From contig WFMF01000067.1 in assembly GCA_011033025.1 (NCBI GenBank), positions 434,001-498,000 of the forward strand: a stretch of DNA of 64,000 nt, in the 5' to 3' direction. Source of the DNA: Beroe forskalii (taxonomy: Eukaryota; Ctenophora; Nuda; Beroida; Beroidae). Each line of letters begins with the position of its first letter. Positions within the stretch are counted from its first letter, which is position 1. Made by a program: the position numbers and the translations under genes. This document shows, one piece after another, positions 38,515 through 49,787 of the stretch. The notes beneath the pieces were generated by a model. It was not told the DNA's origin, did not search any database, and saw nothing but the letters and a program-made list of their open reading frames with translations.

Positions 38515-38812
38515 AATCCTGAGGGCACAGCTGCAGCAGCTAGAGGTACAGCTGCAGCTCAGCAGACTTAAATCCTGCAGTTGATTACATTACCAGAAGT
38601 CAGAACTCTCTTTATAGCTGAGAGTAGGGAGAGAGAGAGTGGGATTTGTGTCTTTGTGTGCACATCATACATGAACGGAATATATACATTTATACATTGT
38701 GTAATTGTATACACACAATGATAATATGATACTCGTACATACACAGGAATCGGATTTGGAAAAATTCCTTGTTGTGGCATGTTGGGACGAGTCACCAAAT
38801 ATGTTATGTGTC

Positions 38813-39075
38813 GTGAGTGTAGGTGTGTGGTGTTAGTGAGTGTAAGTTTGTAGGTGTCTGTGTGTAAGTGTGTGTAAGTGTGTGTAAGTGTGTGTGTAAG
38901 TGTGTGTAAGTGTGTGTAAGTGAGGGTGTCTGTGTGTGTAAGTGTGTTTCGTGTTGTGGAACTGCGTGTAAGTGTGTAAGTGTGTTTCGTGTCGTGGAAC
39001 TGAGCAATTACAGTGTTTTACTGGGTTTGTGTAAGTGTGTTTGGGTGTCTGTTTGTGTAAATATGTGTAAGTGTG
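38813..39075 (+). repeat. GTGTAAGT octamer array
   Basis: Many tandem gtgtgtaagt units, with a longer duplicated phrase gtttcgtgttgtggaactg / gtttcgtgtcgtggaactg (38945 and 38985). Each unit contains GTAAGT, the consensus 5' splice site, in the sense of the F-box/LRR transcript. Confidence 0.9.
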
Positions 39076-39359
39076 TGGGTGTCTACTTTGATGTACCGGG
39101 ACTCTGGAATGTACCTGTACCATCGCTGAATCCCTCATATATCGGCCGCCCACAAACACACATAGACTTGATTGAAGTGACGTCATTATCAGGGAATTAC
39201 ATGTTAAATTGCCATTGTTAAATTGCAGCCGTCTTCTTCTTCTCTATGTAGGAATGCAGTGCTTCACTACTTCACGGTAGTAATAATAGTACTGCACTCT
39301 AGAAACGACGTGATTCTGCTGTGTGTATGTGTGCTGGAATGTTGGTTTCAACGGCTTCG

Positions 39360-39566
39360 GCATACAGGGTATCACCCGTATACAGCAAAGCCGGGAACCA
39401 GGGTATCACCTGCATACAGCCATGCCGGCATACAGGGTATCACCTGTATACAGCCATACCGGCATACAGGGTATCACCTGTATACAGCCATGCCAGCATA
39501 CAGGGTATCACCTGTATACAGCCATGCCAGCATACAGGGTATCACCTGTATACAGCCATACAAGTG
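39360..39566. repeat. 34-bp tandem repeat
   Basis: About six copies of catacagggtatcacctgta followed by tacagccatgccgg. Period 34 (catacaggg at 39429 and 39463). All three plus frames are open across it, so the overlapping ORFs are repeat products. Confidence 0.93.
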
Positions 39567-40823
39567 TACAGACTGCGGATATTGCGCCCTGCCACCGTTT
39601 ATTGTCAATAACCATACCAATTTACCACCATGTCGGTCTATACAATAACATGTAACCATGTCATCGTTCACAATGCACATGTCAGTTTACATGCCCTGTT
39701 CATGTATCAATACTAATTTTTGACTGCTCTTACTATCAAATATACATTTTTCTTTGTTGCATTGTTTCATGTACATACCCAGAAAAAATAAATTCAAATT
39801 CTCGAAACTTGTCAACAGCCAAACTCAAAATATTATATACTTTTGTTTTCATGTCGACGAGTTCCAGTTTTATTAAAACATGTCACAATTATAGATTACA
39901 AAGAGCAAACAAAGCGGATTATAAGCGTGTATTGAGCGTGTATTTAGTGTATTGAGCGTGGAATTGGTTCTTCAATTAATGGAATCAATGCTTCAAGTAG
40001 AAGGTGTCACGAGATCCATTTCTCTTCCTCTCAATGTTTTTTCCCATAAAACACGTGTAGGTATATGATATTGGGCAAAGTGTGAACAGATTTTTCCTTC
40101 TTCTTCTTCCTCCAGCAAAAGTATAACCATTCATTTTACAATTTATCCTCGGAGAGAGAGAGGGAGACGTTCTCTGAAAAAAGTTTCAAGTTGTGTATTG
40201 TAATTTAATAATTAGCTAAATTAGGTGTTGAGGTCCAGTCGGAGAAAGGTAAATGTGTTTCTAGCTCAAGTGCACTTGTGACTGCGTAATGTTGGAACGA
40301 TAATGTCATCGTGCGAATATCCTGAAATAGCTGAAATGTGCACACCACAGAAAGGGGAAAGTTTTCCTGGACAAGTGCCAAATTTCATGTATCAGCAAGG
40401 ATAAAAACGCTTTGAAACTTTAGGCTTTTTAGGGTTTAAACCTAAAATTGTAAATATCCGTTAGATAACCGCCGTCAGTTACAGTACACGTTTACGTGCG
40501 TTACTCATATATAAATTATTTATACAGTTTGTTGTTTATTGTTAGCAACGGAGGCTCCTAACATTATGATAGGCTGATGGCTGCCCAGTGAAATTCACCG
40601 AAACGTCTTTTCGTCGGCGTTGAAAAACGTAAAATATATATTCGAGTTAAATTTAGAAACTTTTCATTATTTTCGCAAATTTAGGCTGCTCTTACACGCC
40701 CTTCTATTCAAATTCAATATTTTAGTTAAATATAGTCATGGTAGGAGGCCGTAGTCGCTTAAATCACCCGGGCGGTGGTCGTAGAGACCTGCAGGTCCTT
40801 TCCGAAACAGACTTGAATAATTC

Positions 40824-40875
40824 AAGTAAAAAGTTGATTTTATTAATTATTAATGAAATCAACTTCTTTTTACTT
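40824..40875. repeat. Short near-perfect hairpin
   Basis: aagtaaaaagttgattt and aaatcaacttctttttactt are inverted around tattaattattaatg. A solitary foldback with no repeats nearby; probably a small MITE. Confidence 0.7.
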
Positions 40876-42012
40876 AAAAAGTCGGTTTTTGACTCATGTT
40901 CTGTTTTGGCACGGCCCCTTGGTACATAATGTGTCCACAAATTTCGTCCAAGAACACTGTTCTCTGCACAGTTTATCAGTTTCAGAAGTCAAAGATGACG
41001 TATATATAGACAGTTAAAATATATTGTTAAAAAGAGGAAGAGAGAGATGGAGGGTAATTTCTCACAAACTGTCTGTACCTTGGTAATGTGTGTCTTTGTG
41101 TGTACAGCTGTCTGTAATTCCTGTAGAGATAATATCAGGTTTGTGTGTGTCTAGTATATTATCAATTATATTATCCAGTGAAACCTGTCACTTCATATAT
41201 ATCAACATATCAAGTATATCATATGTCCTGCTGGAGAAATACAGGCTGTTTCCTGTTCAAGGTTCTTACTTCCATGTCATGAATTGAGCATTTTAAGTCA
41301 TGATCGTGATGTAATTGACACCTTTGTGGCAGTATTATTATGTTTATTTGTACCAATAAGGCGAGGGTTCAGGGTATATATTGTGTTAACACTAGAACTG
41401 TAACACAGGTCGTCCTACCACGGTCACTGATGATAATTTAACAGGATATACACACCAGGATGTGATCCAGTCAGTACCAGTAACCCTACTCGGCCACTCA
41501 CTTCACTTCCTGTATCAGAGATATATCATGAATCTACTCCCTGCACCGGTGACACTCGGTGTCATTCCAGGTGTCAACTGGTGTCATCTGGTGTCAGTTG
41601 TCACTCAGTGTACGGGAGATAGTATCTTCTTACCAGTACCAGCACATTTCCGGTGCATGAGATATGTATCTATAGGTGCCAGTTTAACATGAGTTAGTGA
41701 TAACACCAGAAGTTCTGATAACACCTCCATATATCACTGTATGGACACAATATCCGCCAAGTACAAACGTTGTACTTGGCAGGGCCATCCCTTAGCTTAT
41801 ATACCGCACACAACAGTTGGTATCGTCACCAACTCACTACTTTGAGGTATGATAATGACGTCACATTGACTGCCAGTTCATACAATACGTGTGACAGTCA
41901 ACAGTGTGATAGTTGCCGGCTGGTAAAGATGAATAACCTACCGACACTCACAGAGGGAATACCCTCACACCTACTCAACGAGTGTTGAGCTGTGAGACCC
42001 ACACCTTGACAC

Positions 42013-42182
42013 GCCAACATAACCTCTAATGTGGAATCTTACTTTTATCCGTAATCCACTCATATCTTAGAGCCAACATAACCTCTAATGTGGAATCTTA
42101 CTTGTATCCGTAATCCACTCATATCTTAGAGCCAACAACGTCTGATATGGAATCTTTCTTTGATCCGTAATCCACTCATATA
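42013..42182. repeat. 59-bp tandem repeat, three copies
   Basis: gccaacataacctctaatgt starts at 42013 and 42072. A third, diverged copy (gccaacaacgtctgatatgg) starts at 42131. Confidence 0.93.
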
Positions 42183-42755
42183 TTCATTCCCAGGATTTGG
42201 GCTCAAGTTTGCAGGTTGAAATAACTTTTGACTTGCTCTGGCGCTCTGCCTGTGAAGTGTGTAATCATGAAAAGGGTAGATTTCCGCTCAAGTCGGCAGC
42301 ACCTTTATAGCTACAAAAAGTTCGAAGCCTTGGATCAAAATGCTTTGACATCCTGCAAAAATCACGATTTCAGTTCCATTTGTAGCAGTTCTATGTTTAC
42401 ATGTTTCTATGGGATCAAAGAAAAAACGATAATTAAATATAGAACAAATGGCTGCTCGATCTCTTTCCTTCCATAATAAACTCAATGTCAAATATTCTGA
42501 AAGAATTCTTTATTCCGAATTCCGAAAGCACAGATTCTATTTATAACTCTTTTGCTGTGTGATCCAGGCTCCACCGACTTTTCCCACAGTACGCTTAACA
42601 ACAAATGCCGCAATCACGAGAAAAAACACACTCGGCGTTATGTACACCCTCTCTCTCACATTCCAACATTACACCCATACATACACTCCGATACACATAT
42701 GTGTGTATCAGGCTGTAGTACTGTAGTAGTAGAAAAAACCCGCGCGCACGCGAAA

Positions 42756-42824
42756 AATAGGCGGTTAAGCATCATCAACTGCCTACGTTGCTCTATGATA
42801 ATGACGTCATCGTAACCGCCTATT
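42756..42824. mobile_element. 69-bp palindromic element with TGACGTCA, best complete copy
   Basis: Ends aataggcggtta ... taaccgcctatt form a 12-bp perfect terminal inverted repeat. The flanks cgaaa and ttttcg extend the symmetry imperfectly. The inner part has catcatcaact on the left and tgataatgacgtcatc on the right. It serves as the reference copy for a family of about 13 in this intron. Confidence 0.75.
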
Positions 42825-43429
42825 ATTTTCGTGTGGGTATATGAGTCGTAGGGCAATGCAACCTTACAAAGAATATATAGAGGGTAGAAGAGCCGATGAT
42901 TGATCCCTCCTGGCACCTCTGCACCAATAGGAGTTTGAGAGTGACGTCATTATCAGGGGTTTCAATGGGCAAAAGATGGCGTTGAAATGCAGGTTTTCTT
43001 TTTTGCCGCGCGCACGCTGATTTTACATAGTATTTAATATTTCCATATATTTATCGTTTATATATAGCGCAGTGAGTAGGGTTTGGAGTACGCTGCACGT
43101 GCGTGGACGCCCTATGTATGTTCTACGTTACCGAAAACACCCTGCCAACATTCCTCATCCCTGATCTCTCTACAGATTTTATCCATTTTAATAAACGTGC
43201 AAATATGTGCCCTAAAACATAAGTACGCAGACATACTATCTCGCATTCTTGTAACAACGTATGTCTAAATTTTCAGCTGAACAGCTGAGATCTGAGACTT
43301 ACTTGATATCAGGAGGCATGGTATTTTGGAACGCACCCGGTCTTCATCCTTACAATGAGACACACCTGTATCACGTATACTGATCTTGTACAGCTTTCAT
43401 TGTGATTGATACCTACCGGGGGATATTGT

Positions 43430-43502
43430 TAGCTCAATTGATAGACCGGCAATCGGGCAATAAGTAGGCTGAGAGTTCAAGTCCCTAAGTCCAGCTCGTT
43501 TT
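43430..43502 (+). repeat. tRNA-like sequence, possible SINE head
   Basis: Contains an A-box-like ttagctcaattgatagacc and, ~30 bases on, a B-box-like gagttcaagtccc. The acceptor stem and T-stem do not pair properly, so it is not a functional tRNA gene. A tRNA-derived SINE head or a tRNA pseudogene would fit. No A-rich tail is evident. Confidence 0.3.
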
Positions 43503-45504
43503 CACCTCACCCAAGTTTGTGTGTTTGTACGTTTGTGTGTGACTGCAGGCAGGTGAATTAGAAAGGTTCACATTGATATTTACAAGTGATACCATGTAAT
43601 AACGGATTGTTATGTATTTAGGGTAGGAGATCGGGCGGTGAGTTGGTCTCTCATGTTGACAGCAGGGCAATTCACCGCGCAGTTACTTTCATTAAAAATA
43701 CATTAAATTTATACTGTTAAATGTTAATATAAATTTAATATATCATATTTAAATGTGTACCGTGACAGCTAAAGTAGATACCATATTATCTACACTGATT
43801 TTGTAATGATGATGGTAATTTGAGTTTCCAGTGTGTTTCATCGCAAGGCGAGAATCACAAGTTAGTGGGCAAGTCACGAGAAGTAAATAGGTATTGGGTA
43901 TATTTAGCTATAAACCTGGTCATGCCAAAAGGCGTAGCCCGAAGACTTTTTCATGTATAAGCCTTAGGGCGCGGTAGTCCAAGGGTTTTGCCCATTTGGC
44001 ATTTGGCATCAAATTTGAGCGGGGATTATGCGCTATAAAAACTAAAGAGCGAAGCCTGACAGTGATAATAATAATAATAATAATGTGAGACATAGATACA
44101 CACCCTCCTCTCAAATCACTTGTCAGGGTTTTAAAAGGGTTGATAAGCATCAATATATATATGATTATTAAGTATCAATTGAACTGTAATTAGATATTAC
44201 GTATGCCGCACACACGAACAGGCTACTTACGATTTTATTAAATTTTTCGCTCAAAATCACGACAATGATGTCACTTTTTGTTACGTTAAAAAATATGCCG
44301 TTTTTAAACACATTTCATTTGTGTGAGAATCAAGGATTTGATTATCTGAATAACAGAGATGAAGTTAAATCATTTCTTTGATCATTCTTTTCCTGACAAA
44401 AGTCTCCAATACAGGAGCTACATTTTCTACATGGGTTAGGCGTGAATCAGATGAGACCACATACCTCCTTCTTTTCATGAGTAATTACATGAAGAAAAAA
44501 AACATCTGATATTTTTAATTTTTTCGTAAACGAAAACACCTGATATATTTTCCATGTGATGTTTGTACCAGTTCAGCTCTTGAAACTAATCTTCATGTGA
44601 TATTGAAACTCATACTCGATGTGGTGTGAGCAATTTGCGCAGTTTGCACCACTCCTGTCTCCTTCGCTGCAATCAGAGCTGTAGTAAATCAAAAGAAAAA
44701 TAGGCGGTTCAATACCTCATCAACTCACTACATTTTTCTATGGTGATGAAGTCATCTTTGGGTCACTTGAGGGTGTGTTTGTATTGTACAAGCTCAGAAG
44801 TTCTTATGTTACAAACAGTTTGGTACATTTTGTGACTTATTAATGTAAAATGTTATGAATTATGAGCGTGGAATGCCGAGCAGTCGACTTGTTATTGGCA
44901 TTTGAAACACGATTCTAGAGTTTTAGATGATAATTGATAAATTTAGAACATGGTAATTATCAAATATAAAACTATGAATTTCATCTAACGTGACAAAAAC
45001 AATATATGATAACAGAACATGCTAGACTCAAGGCGCCAACAGCAAACGGTTTTAAAGCTTCTTATAACATCTCCAAAACTTGAGTCTGGAAGGTTCTGAG
45101 AAGGTTATATCCGTTGTGGAAGTTATTATGATTCTGATATTTGATACACAGAAAGATGCATTCCTGATAACATAATAACATCAATAGACAATACACATTA
45201 ATAAACAGAGGGATACAGAACCAGTCTGATGACCAGTTGAAACTTGCTGGAAAGTGATAATTGTTTGTTTAATTGCCTATGGTTACGTTTCTGTAATCTT
45301 AAAAATCTGTGAAATCATCTCCGGTCATAAGCAATCTGGTGAATATGAACAAGGATTGAGCAGGACTCCTGCATCATGAGTAGAAGTGCGTTACTAAATA
45401 TTGACAGCAGTGGATCTACTGCATTCTTTGAAATCCGATAATCCCATGTATCACAAGTTAGCGAGTTATTATCACAAGTTATTATCGCAAACAGTAGTAG
45501 GCGT

Positions 45505-45534
45505 GTGTGTGTGTGTGTGTGTTTGTGTGTATGT
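45505..45534. repeat. (GT)n microsatellite
   Basis: gtgtgtgtgtgtgtgtgtttgtgtgtatgt run. ORFs across it on both strands are chance. Confidence 0.9.
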
Positions 45535-46235
45535 ACAACATTTGTCACAGTACTCGGTTATGAGCCTGGTGAACTCAGTGAATGTCCTTGCTGAACGGCA
45601 TGTTAAACAAGGTACTGAAGCTGAGAGGTTCCGTTCAGACCGAACTATTGTGTCAAATGTTGGTTTTTCTCAACACAAAGCCAGATTTATTTGTGTTTAT
45701 GTGTCAGTCTACATACCTACTGTGTGTTTGTTTGAGGCTGGAAGAGTGGCAATGTATAATACTCAGCATACACTATGCGCTATGATTCATGTCCTAATAT
45801 ATATATTGGTTCTATTATGTGTACATATCTGTATAATATTTATCACATTTAATATTATATCTATATTCGCATAGTGATAATATTATTGAATTATATTTGA
45901 TTTTATGAGAGCTGTGTGTATGCCACATGATGCGTTTAGGTTGACATTCATGAGCTGTCTCTGTTGGAATAACATAAACAGCTCCACACTGATGCTAAAC
46001 AATATAAAGCTGTATAATTTAAATTTAGCCACCCTTCATTATTGAAAGCCCAAAATAACTTCACAACAATGGCCTTCAGTACCTAGTAGCCCATTTTTGT
46101 ACGGTTCAGTGTTCAGATCGCTCCATATTTAAAGAGGTCTGAAAAATCACAAAATTCCATTGTAAACACCTGTTATAGTATCTCAATATATTCCACCCCT
46201 GCAACATTGTTCTGAATAATTGATATACCAGCTTG

Positions 46236-49200
46236 TAATGGGGGTGGCAAGTTTGGTATACCGGACAATGGGGGAGCCAAAATGCCTCCCCTTAATCTTG
46301 GTATACATCATAACAGAGTTAACCATACCCAGGCTCGCCCCCTACACTTGGGCTAACCTATAAACACAGGCCCCCCTATACACCGCTCCCTTAATCTTGG
46401 GCTTACCCACTTCCCTTGGTCTCACCCCTAAACAAAGGGATCCCATACCAGACTCGCCCTTATCCTGGGCTATACCATATGGCTCCACCCTACCTTGGGC
46501 TTCTGGAATGCCTTGGGCTAACCCCCAAACACGGGATCCACCATACCAGACCAACCCTTATCCTGGGCTATACCGCATATGGCTCCAACCTACCTTGGGC
46601 TTCTGGAATGCCATGGGCTAACCCCCAAACACGGGATCCATCATACCAGAATGCCTTTATCTGGGCTATACCCATGGCTCCACCCCTACCTTGGGCTTCT
46701 GGAATGCCTTGGGCTAACCCCCAAACACAAGATCCACCATACCAGACCAACCCGTATCCTGGGCTATACCGCATATGGCTCATCCCTACCTTGGGCTCCC
46801 CCTCGCTTTAAATATGGGCTCCCCTCCGTTATATTGGGCCACCCCATTTATTCACTCCATGCCCTCTCCCCTAGTTTGGGCTCCCCATGATCAAACCCGG
46901 ACTACCCCGTATTATCTCGAGGGCTCCCCATGATAACTCAGGCTGCCCCCATACTAACTCGGGCTACCCCTATACTAACTCAGGCTCCCCCCCCCAGTAT
47001 TGACTCGGGCTCCCCAATATTAACTCAGGCTCCCCATGATAGCAGGCTCCCCTTGATAAGTCGGGCTCCCCCATTATTACTCAGGCTCTCCCATGTTATC
47101 TCAGAACCCCCCATACCAACTTGGGCTCCCCACACTAGCAGGCTCCACCGTACTATCAGGCTCCCCATACCAGCAGGCTCCCCATTACTATCAGGGCTCC
47201 CCGTACTATCTGGGCTCCCCGTACTAACTTGGGCTCCCATGCTTCATTGGGCTCCCCGTACTATCTGGGCTCCCCATGTAATTGAGCTCCCCTGTGCTAT
47301 CTGGGCCCCCCATACCAACTTGGGCTCCCCCCGTACTATCTGGGCTCCCCACTAACTTGGGCTCCCTTCGTACTATCAGGCTCCCCATACCAACTTGGGC
47401 TCCCCATGCTATCAGGGCTCCCCCGTGCTAACTTGGGCTCCCCCGTACTATCTGGGCTCCCCCGTACTAACTTGGGCTCCCCCGTACTATCTGGACTACC
47501 CCGTACTGTATGGGCTCCCCGTGATAACTCAGGCTCCCCCGTATTAATTCGGGCTTCCCCTTTGATCATAACTTGGGCTCCCTAATAATATCTCGGGCTC
47601 CCCCATGATCAGTGGTCGACCGGGGCAGGATCTCAGCCGGGCCGGGGCGGGGATGGAAAACCATGATTTCAGGCCAGGGATTGCTGAAGCTAAACAAGTC
47701 TGTCCCTGGAATTAAATGATATGCGGGGGTCTGGGGGCGGCAGCCCCCAGATTCCAGACGACCAGAGCAAATAGAATACCTTAACCTCCGAAAACATAGT
47801 CGGCCTATTTTTTAGTCAAAATTCGGATTTCGACTATAAATTCGGCAAACCATAATTATTACCGACTATAGAAAGCGCAGACTATAGTTTTACAATCATA
47901 ATTTGTATAGTTTTTCGCACTTTAGCATATCATGAGAGAGCAACCTGGTCTGAAAATGGATTGTTATGACGTCATTCTAACATTCGATATCATTTTGTGA
48001 GAATTAAGATGGTTGTAGGGATGTACTCAGTCAGCCATACTAATATTTATGATTTTCGATAATCAGAAATCAAAGAGATTTAAGAAAAAACGCTTTGAAA
48101 ATCGAAATTTGAGGCTATAAATCGCCAAAAATGCCGACTAAAATTTCGGCCGACTATATGCCAAGACCCTCTGTGACTAACATTTTACGACTATAATAAT
48201 TCAGACTATATTTTTACACGACTAAAATATTGGAGGTTTAGGTATTCGCCTCTTTAGTATTTCAACTCAATTTCTTGTATTTTTCAAACGAATCTGGTCA
48301 AGCAAAATCAAGACCATCACTGAAATTCAATGATATGCAGGGGTCCAAGTTTGGTATGGGGGGCAGCAGCCCCCAGTAAGTGTGGGGGCCAAGTTAGTAC
48401 GGGGACCCAATTTGGTATGGGGGAGCCCTGATAGGTAGCCCGGGGAGCCCAAGTTGTATGGGGGGCCCAAGTTGGTACGGGGGAGCCCTGATAGTACGGG
48501 GAGCCCAGATAGTACGGTGGAGCCCAAGTTAGTGTGGGGGAGCCCAAGTTGGTATGGGGGAGCCCAGTTGGTATGGGGCCCAAGTTAATGGGGTTAGTAG
48601 TGCAGGGGGAGCCCAGATAGTACGGGGAGCCCAAGTTGGTATGGGGAGCCCAGTTAGTGCCCAGGGGAGCCCAAGTGGGGGTAGCCCAAGTGCGGGGGGA
48701 GCCCAATTTAGTACGGGGAGCATAAGTTAGTACGGGGAGCCCAAGTTAGGCCCACGGGGGAGCCCAGATAGTGCCGGGGGAGCCCAAGTTGGTATGGGGG
48801 AGCCCAAGTTAGTAGGGGAGCCCTGATAGTACGGGGAGCCCAGGTTGGTATGGGGAGCCCAGATAGTACGGTGGAGCCCAAGTTAGTGTGGGGAGCCCAA
48901 GTTGTACAGGGGAGCCCAGTTAGTGTGGGGAGCCCAGATAGTGGGGAGCCCTGCCCGAGGGCCCAAGTTATCATGGGGGAGCCCGAGTTAATATTGGGGG
49001 AGCCCGAGTCAATACTGGGGGGGGGAGCCCGAGTTAGTATAGGGGTAGCCCGAGTTAGTATGGGGGTAGCCCGAGTTATCATGAGGGAGCCCGAGATAAT
49101 ACGGGGGTAGTCCGGGTTTTGATCATGGGGGAGCCCAAACTAGGGGGGAGAGGGCATGGGGTGAGTGAATGGGGTGGCCCAATATAACGGAGGGGAGCCC

Positions 49201-49787
49201 ATATTTAAAGCGAGGGGGAGCCCAAGGTAGGGTGGAGCCATATGCGGTATAGCCCAGGATAAGGGTTGGTCTGGTATGGTGGATCCCGTGTTTGGGGGTT
49301 AGCCCAAGGCATTCCAGAAGCCCAAGGTAGGGTGGAGCCATATGCAGTATAGCCCAGGATAAAGGTTGGTCTGGTATGGTGGATCCCGTGTTTGGGGGTT
49401 AGCCCAAGGCATTCCAGAAGCCCAAGGTAGGGTGGAGCCATATGCGGTATAGCCCAGGATAAGGGTTGGTCTGGTATGGTGGATCCCGTGTTTGGGGGTT
49501 AGCCCAAGGCATTCCAGAAGCCCAAGGTAGGGTGGAGCCATATGCGGTATAGCCCAGGATAAGGGCGAGTCTGGTATGGGCGATCCCTTGTTTAGGGGTG
49601 AGACCAAGGGAAGTGGGTAAGCCCAAGATTAAGGGAGCGGTGTATAGGGGAGCCCGTGTTTAGAGGTTAGCCCAAGTGTAGGGCGAGCCTGGGTATGGTT
49701 AACTCTGTTATGATGTATACCAGGTTTAGGAGAAGTCCGTGTATCCAAAACGGATACAGGGGCTCCCATAACTTGCCACCCCCATTA
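46236..49787. mobile_element. 3.55-kb foldback element with minisatellite arms
   Basis: taatgggggtggcaagtt at 46236 is inverted at 49770-49787 (aacttgccacccccatta). The arms (46236 to about 47610, and about 48345 to 49787) are inverted copies throughout. Outer parts carry a ~100-bp unit with accttgggcttctggaatgc; inner parts carry short gggctccccgtactaact repeats. The outermost TA on each side is consistent with a TA target duplication, but since TA is palindromic this is only suggestive. The many proline/tryptophan-rich ORFs on both strands are repeat products. Confidence 0.85.
47771..48247. mobile_element. Probable small inverted-repeat element in the core of the foldback
   Basis: gaataccttaacctcc at 47771 is inverted at 48232-48247 (ggaggtttaggtattc). 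Between them the words gactata and cgactata recur near both ends in opposite senses. It looks like a MITE nested between the foldback arms; borders are tentative. Just outside, gggggcggcagcccccag (47734) and ggggggcagcagcccccag (48358) form a second symmetric pair. Confidence 0.45.

Noticed and set aside
39223..39655. Three overlapping ORFs of 96-141 codons
   Set aside because: Products of the 34-bp repeat, where all frames are open.
40555..40625. Hammerhead-ribozyme-like words ctgatgg ... cgaaac ... gtc
   Set aside because: The core has G in place of the required A after CTGATG, and the flanking stems do not pair.
43430..43502. Functional tRNA gene
   Set aside because: A- and B-box words are present but the acceptor and T stems fail to pair; kept only as a low-confidence tRNA-like repeat.
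46397..49626. Many proline/tryptophan-rich ORFs on both strands
   Set aside because: All follow the minisatellite units of the foldback arms and exist in mirror pairs.
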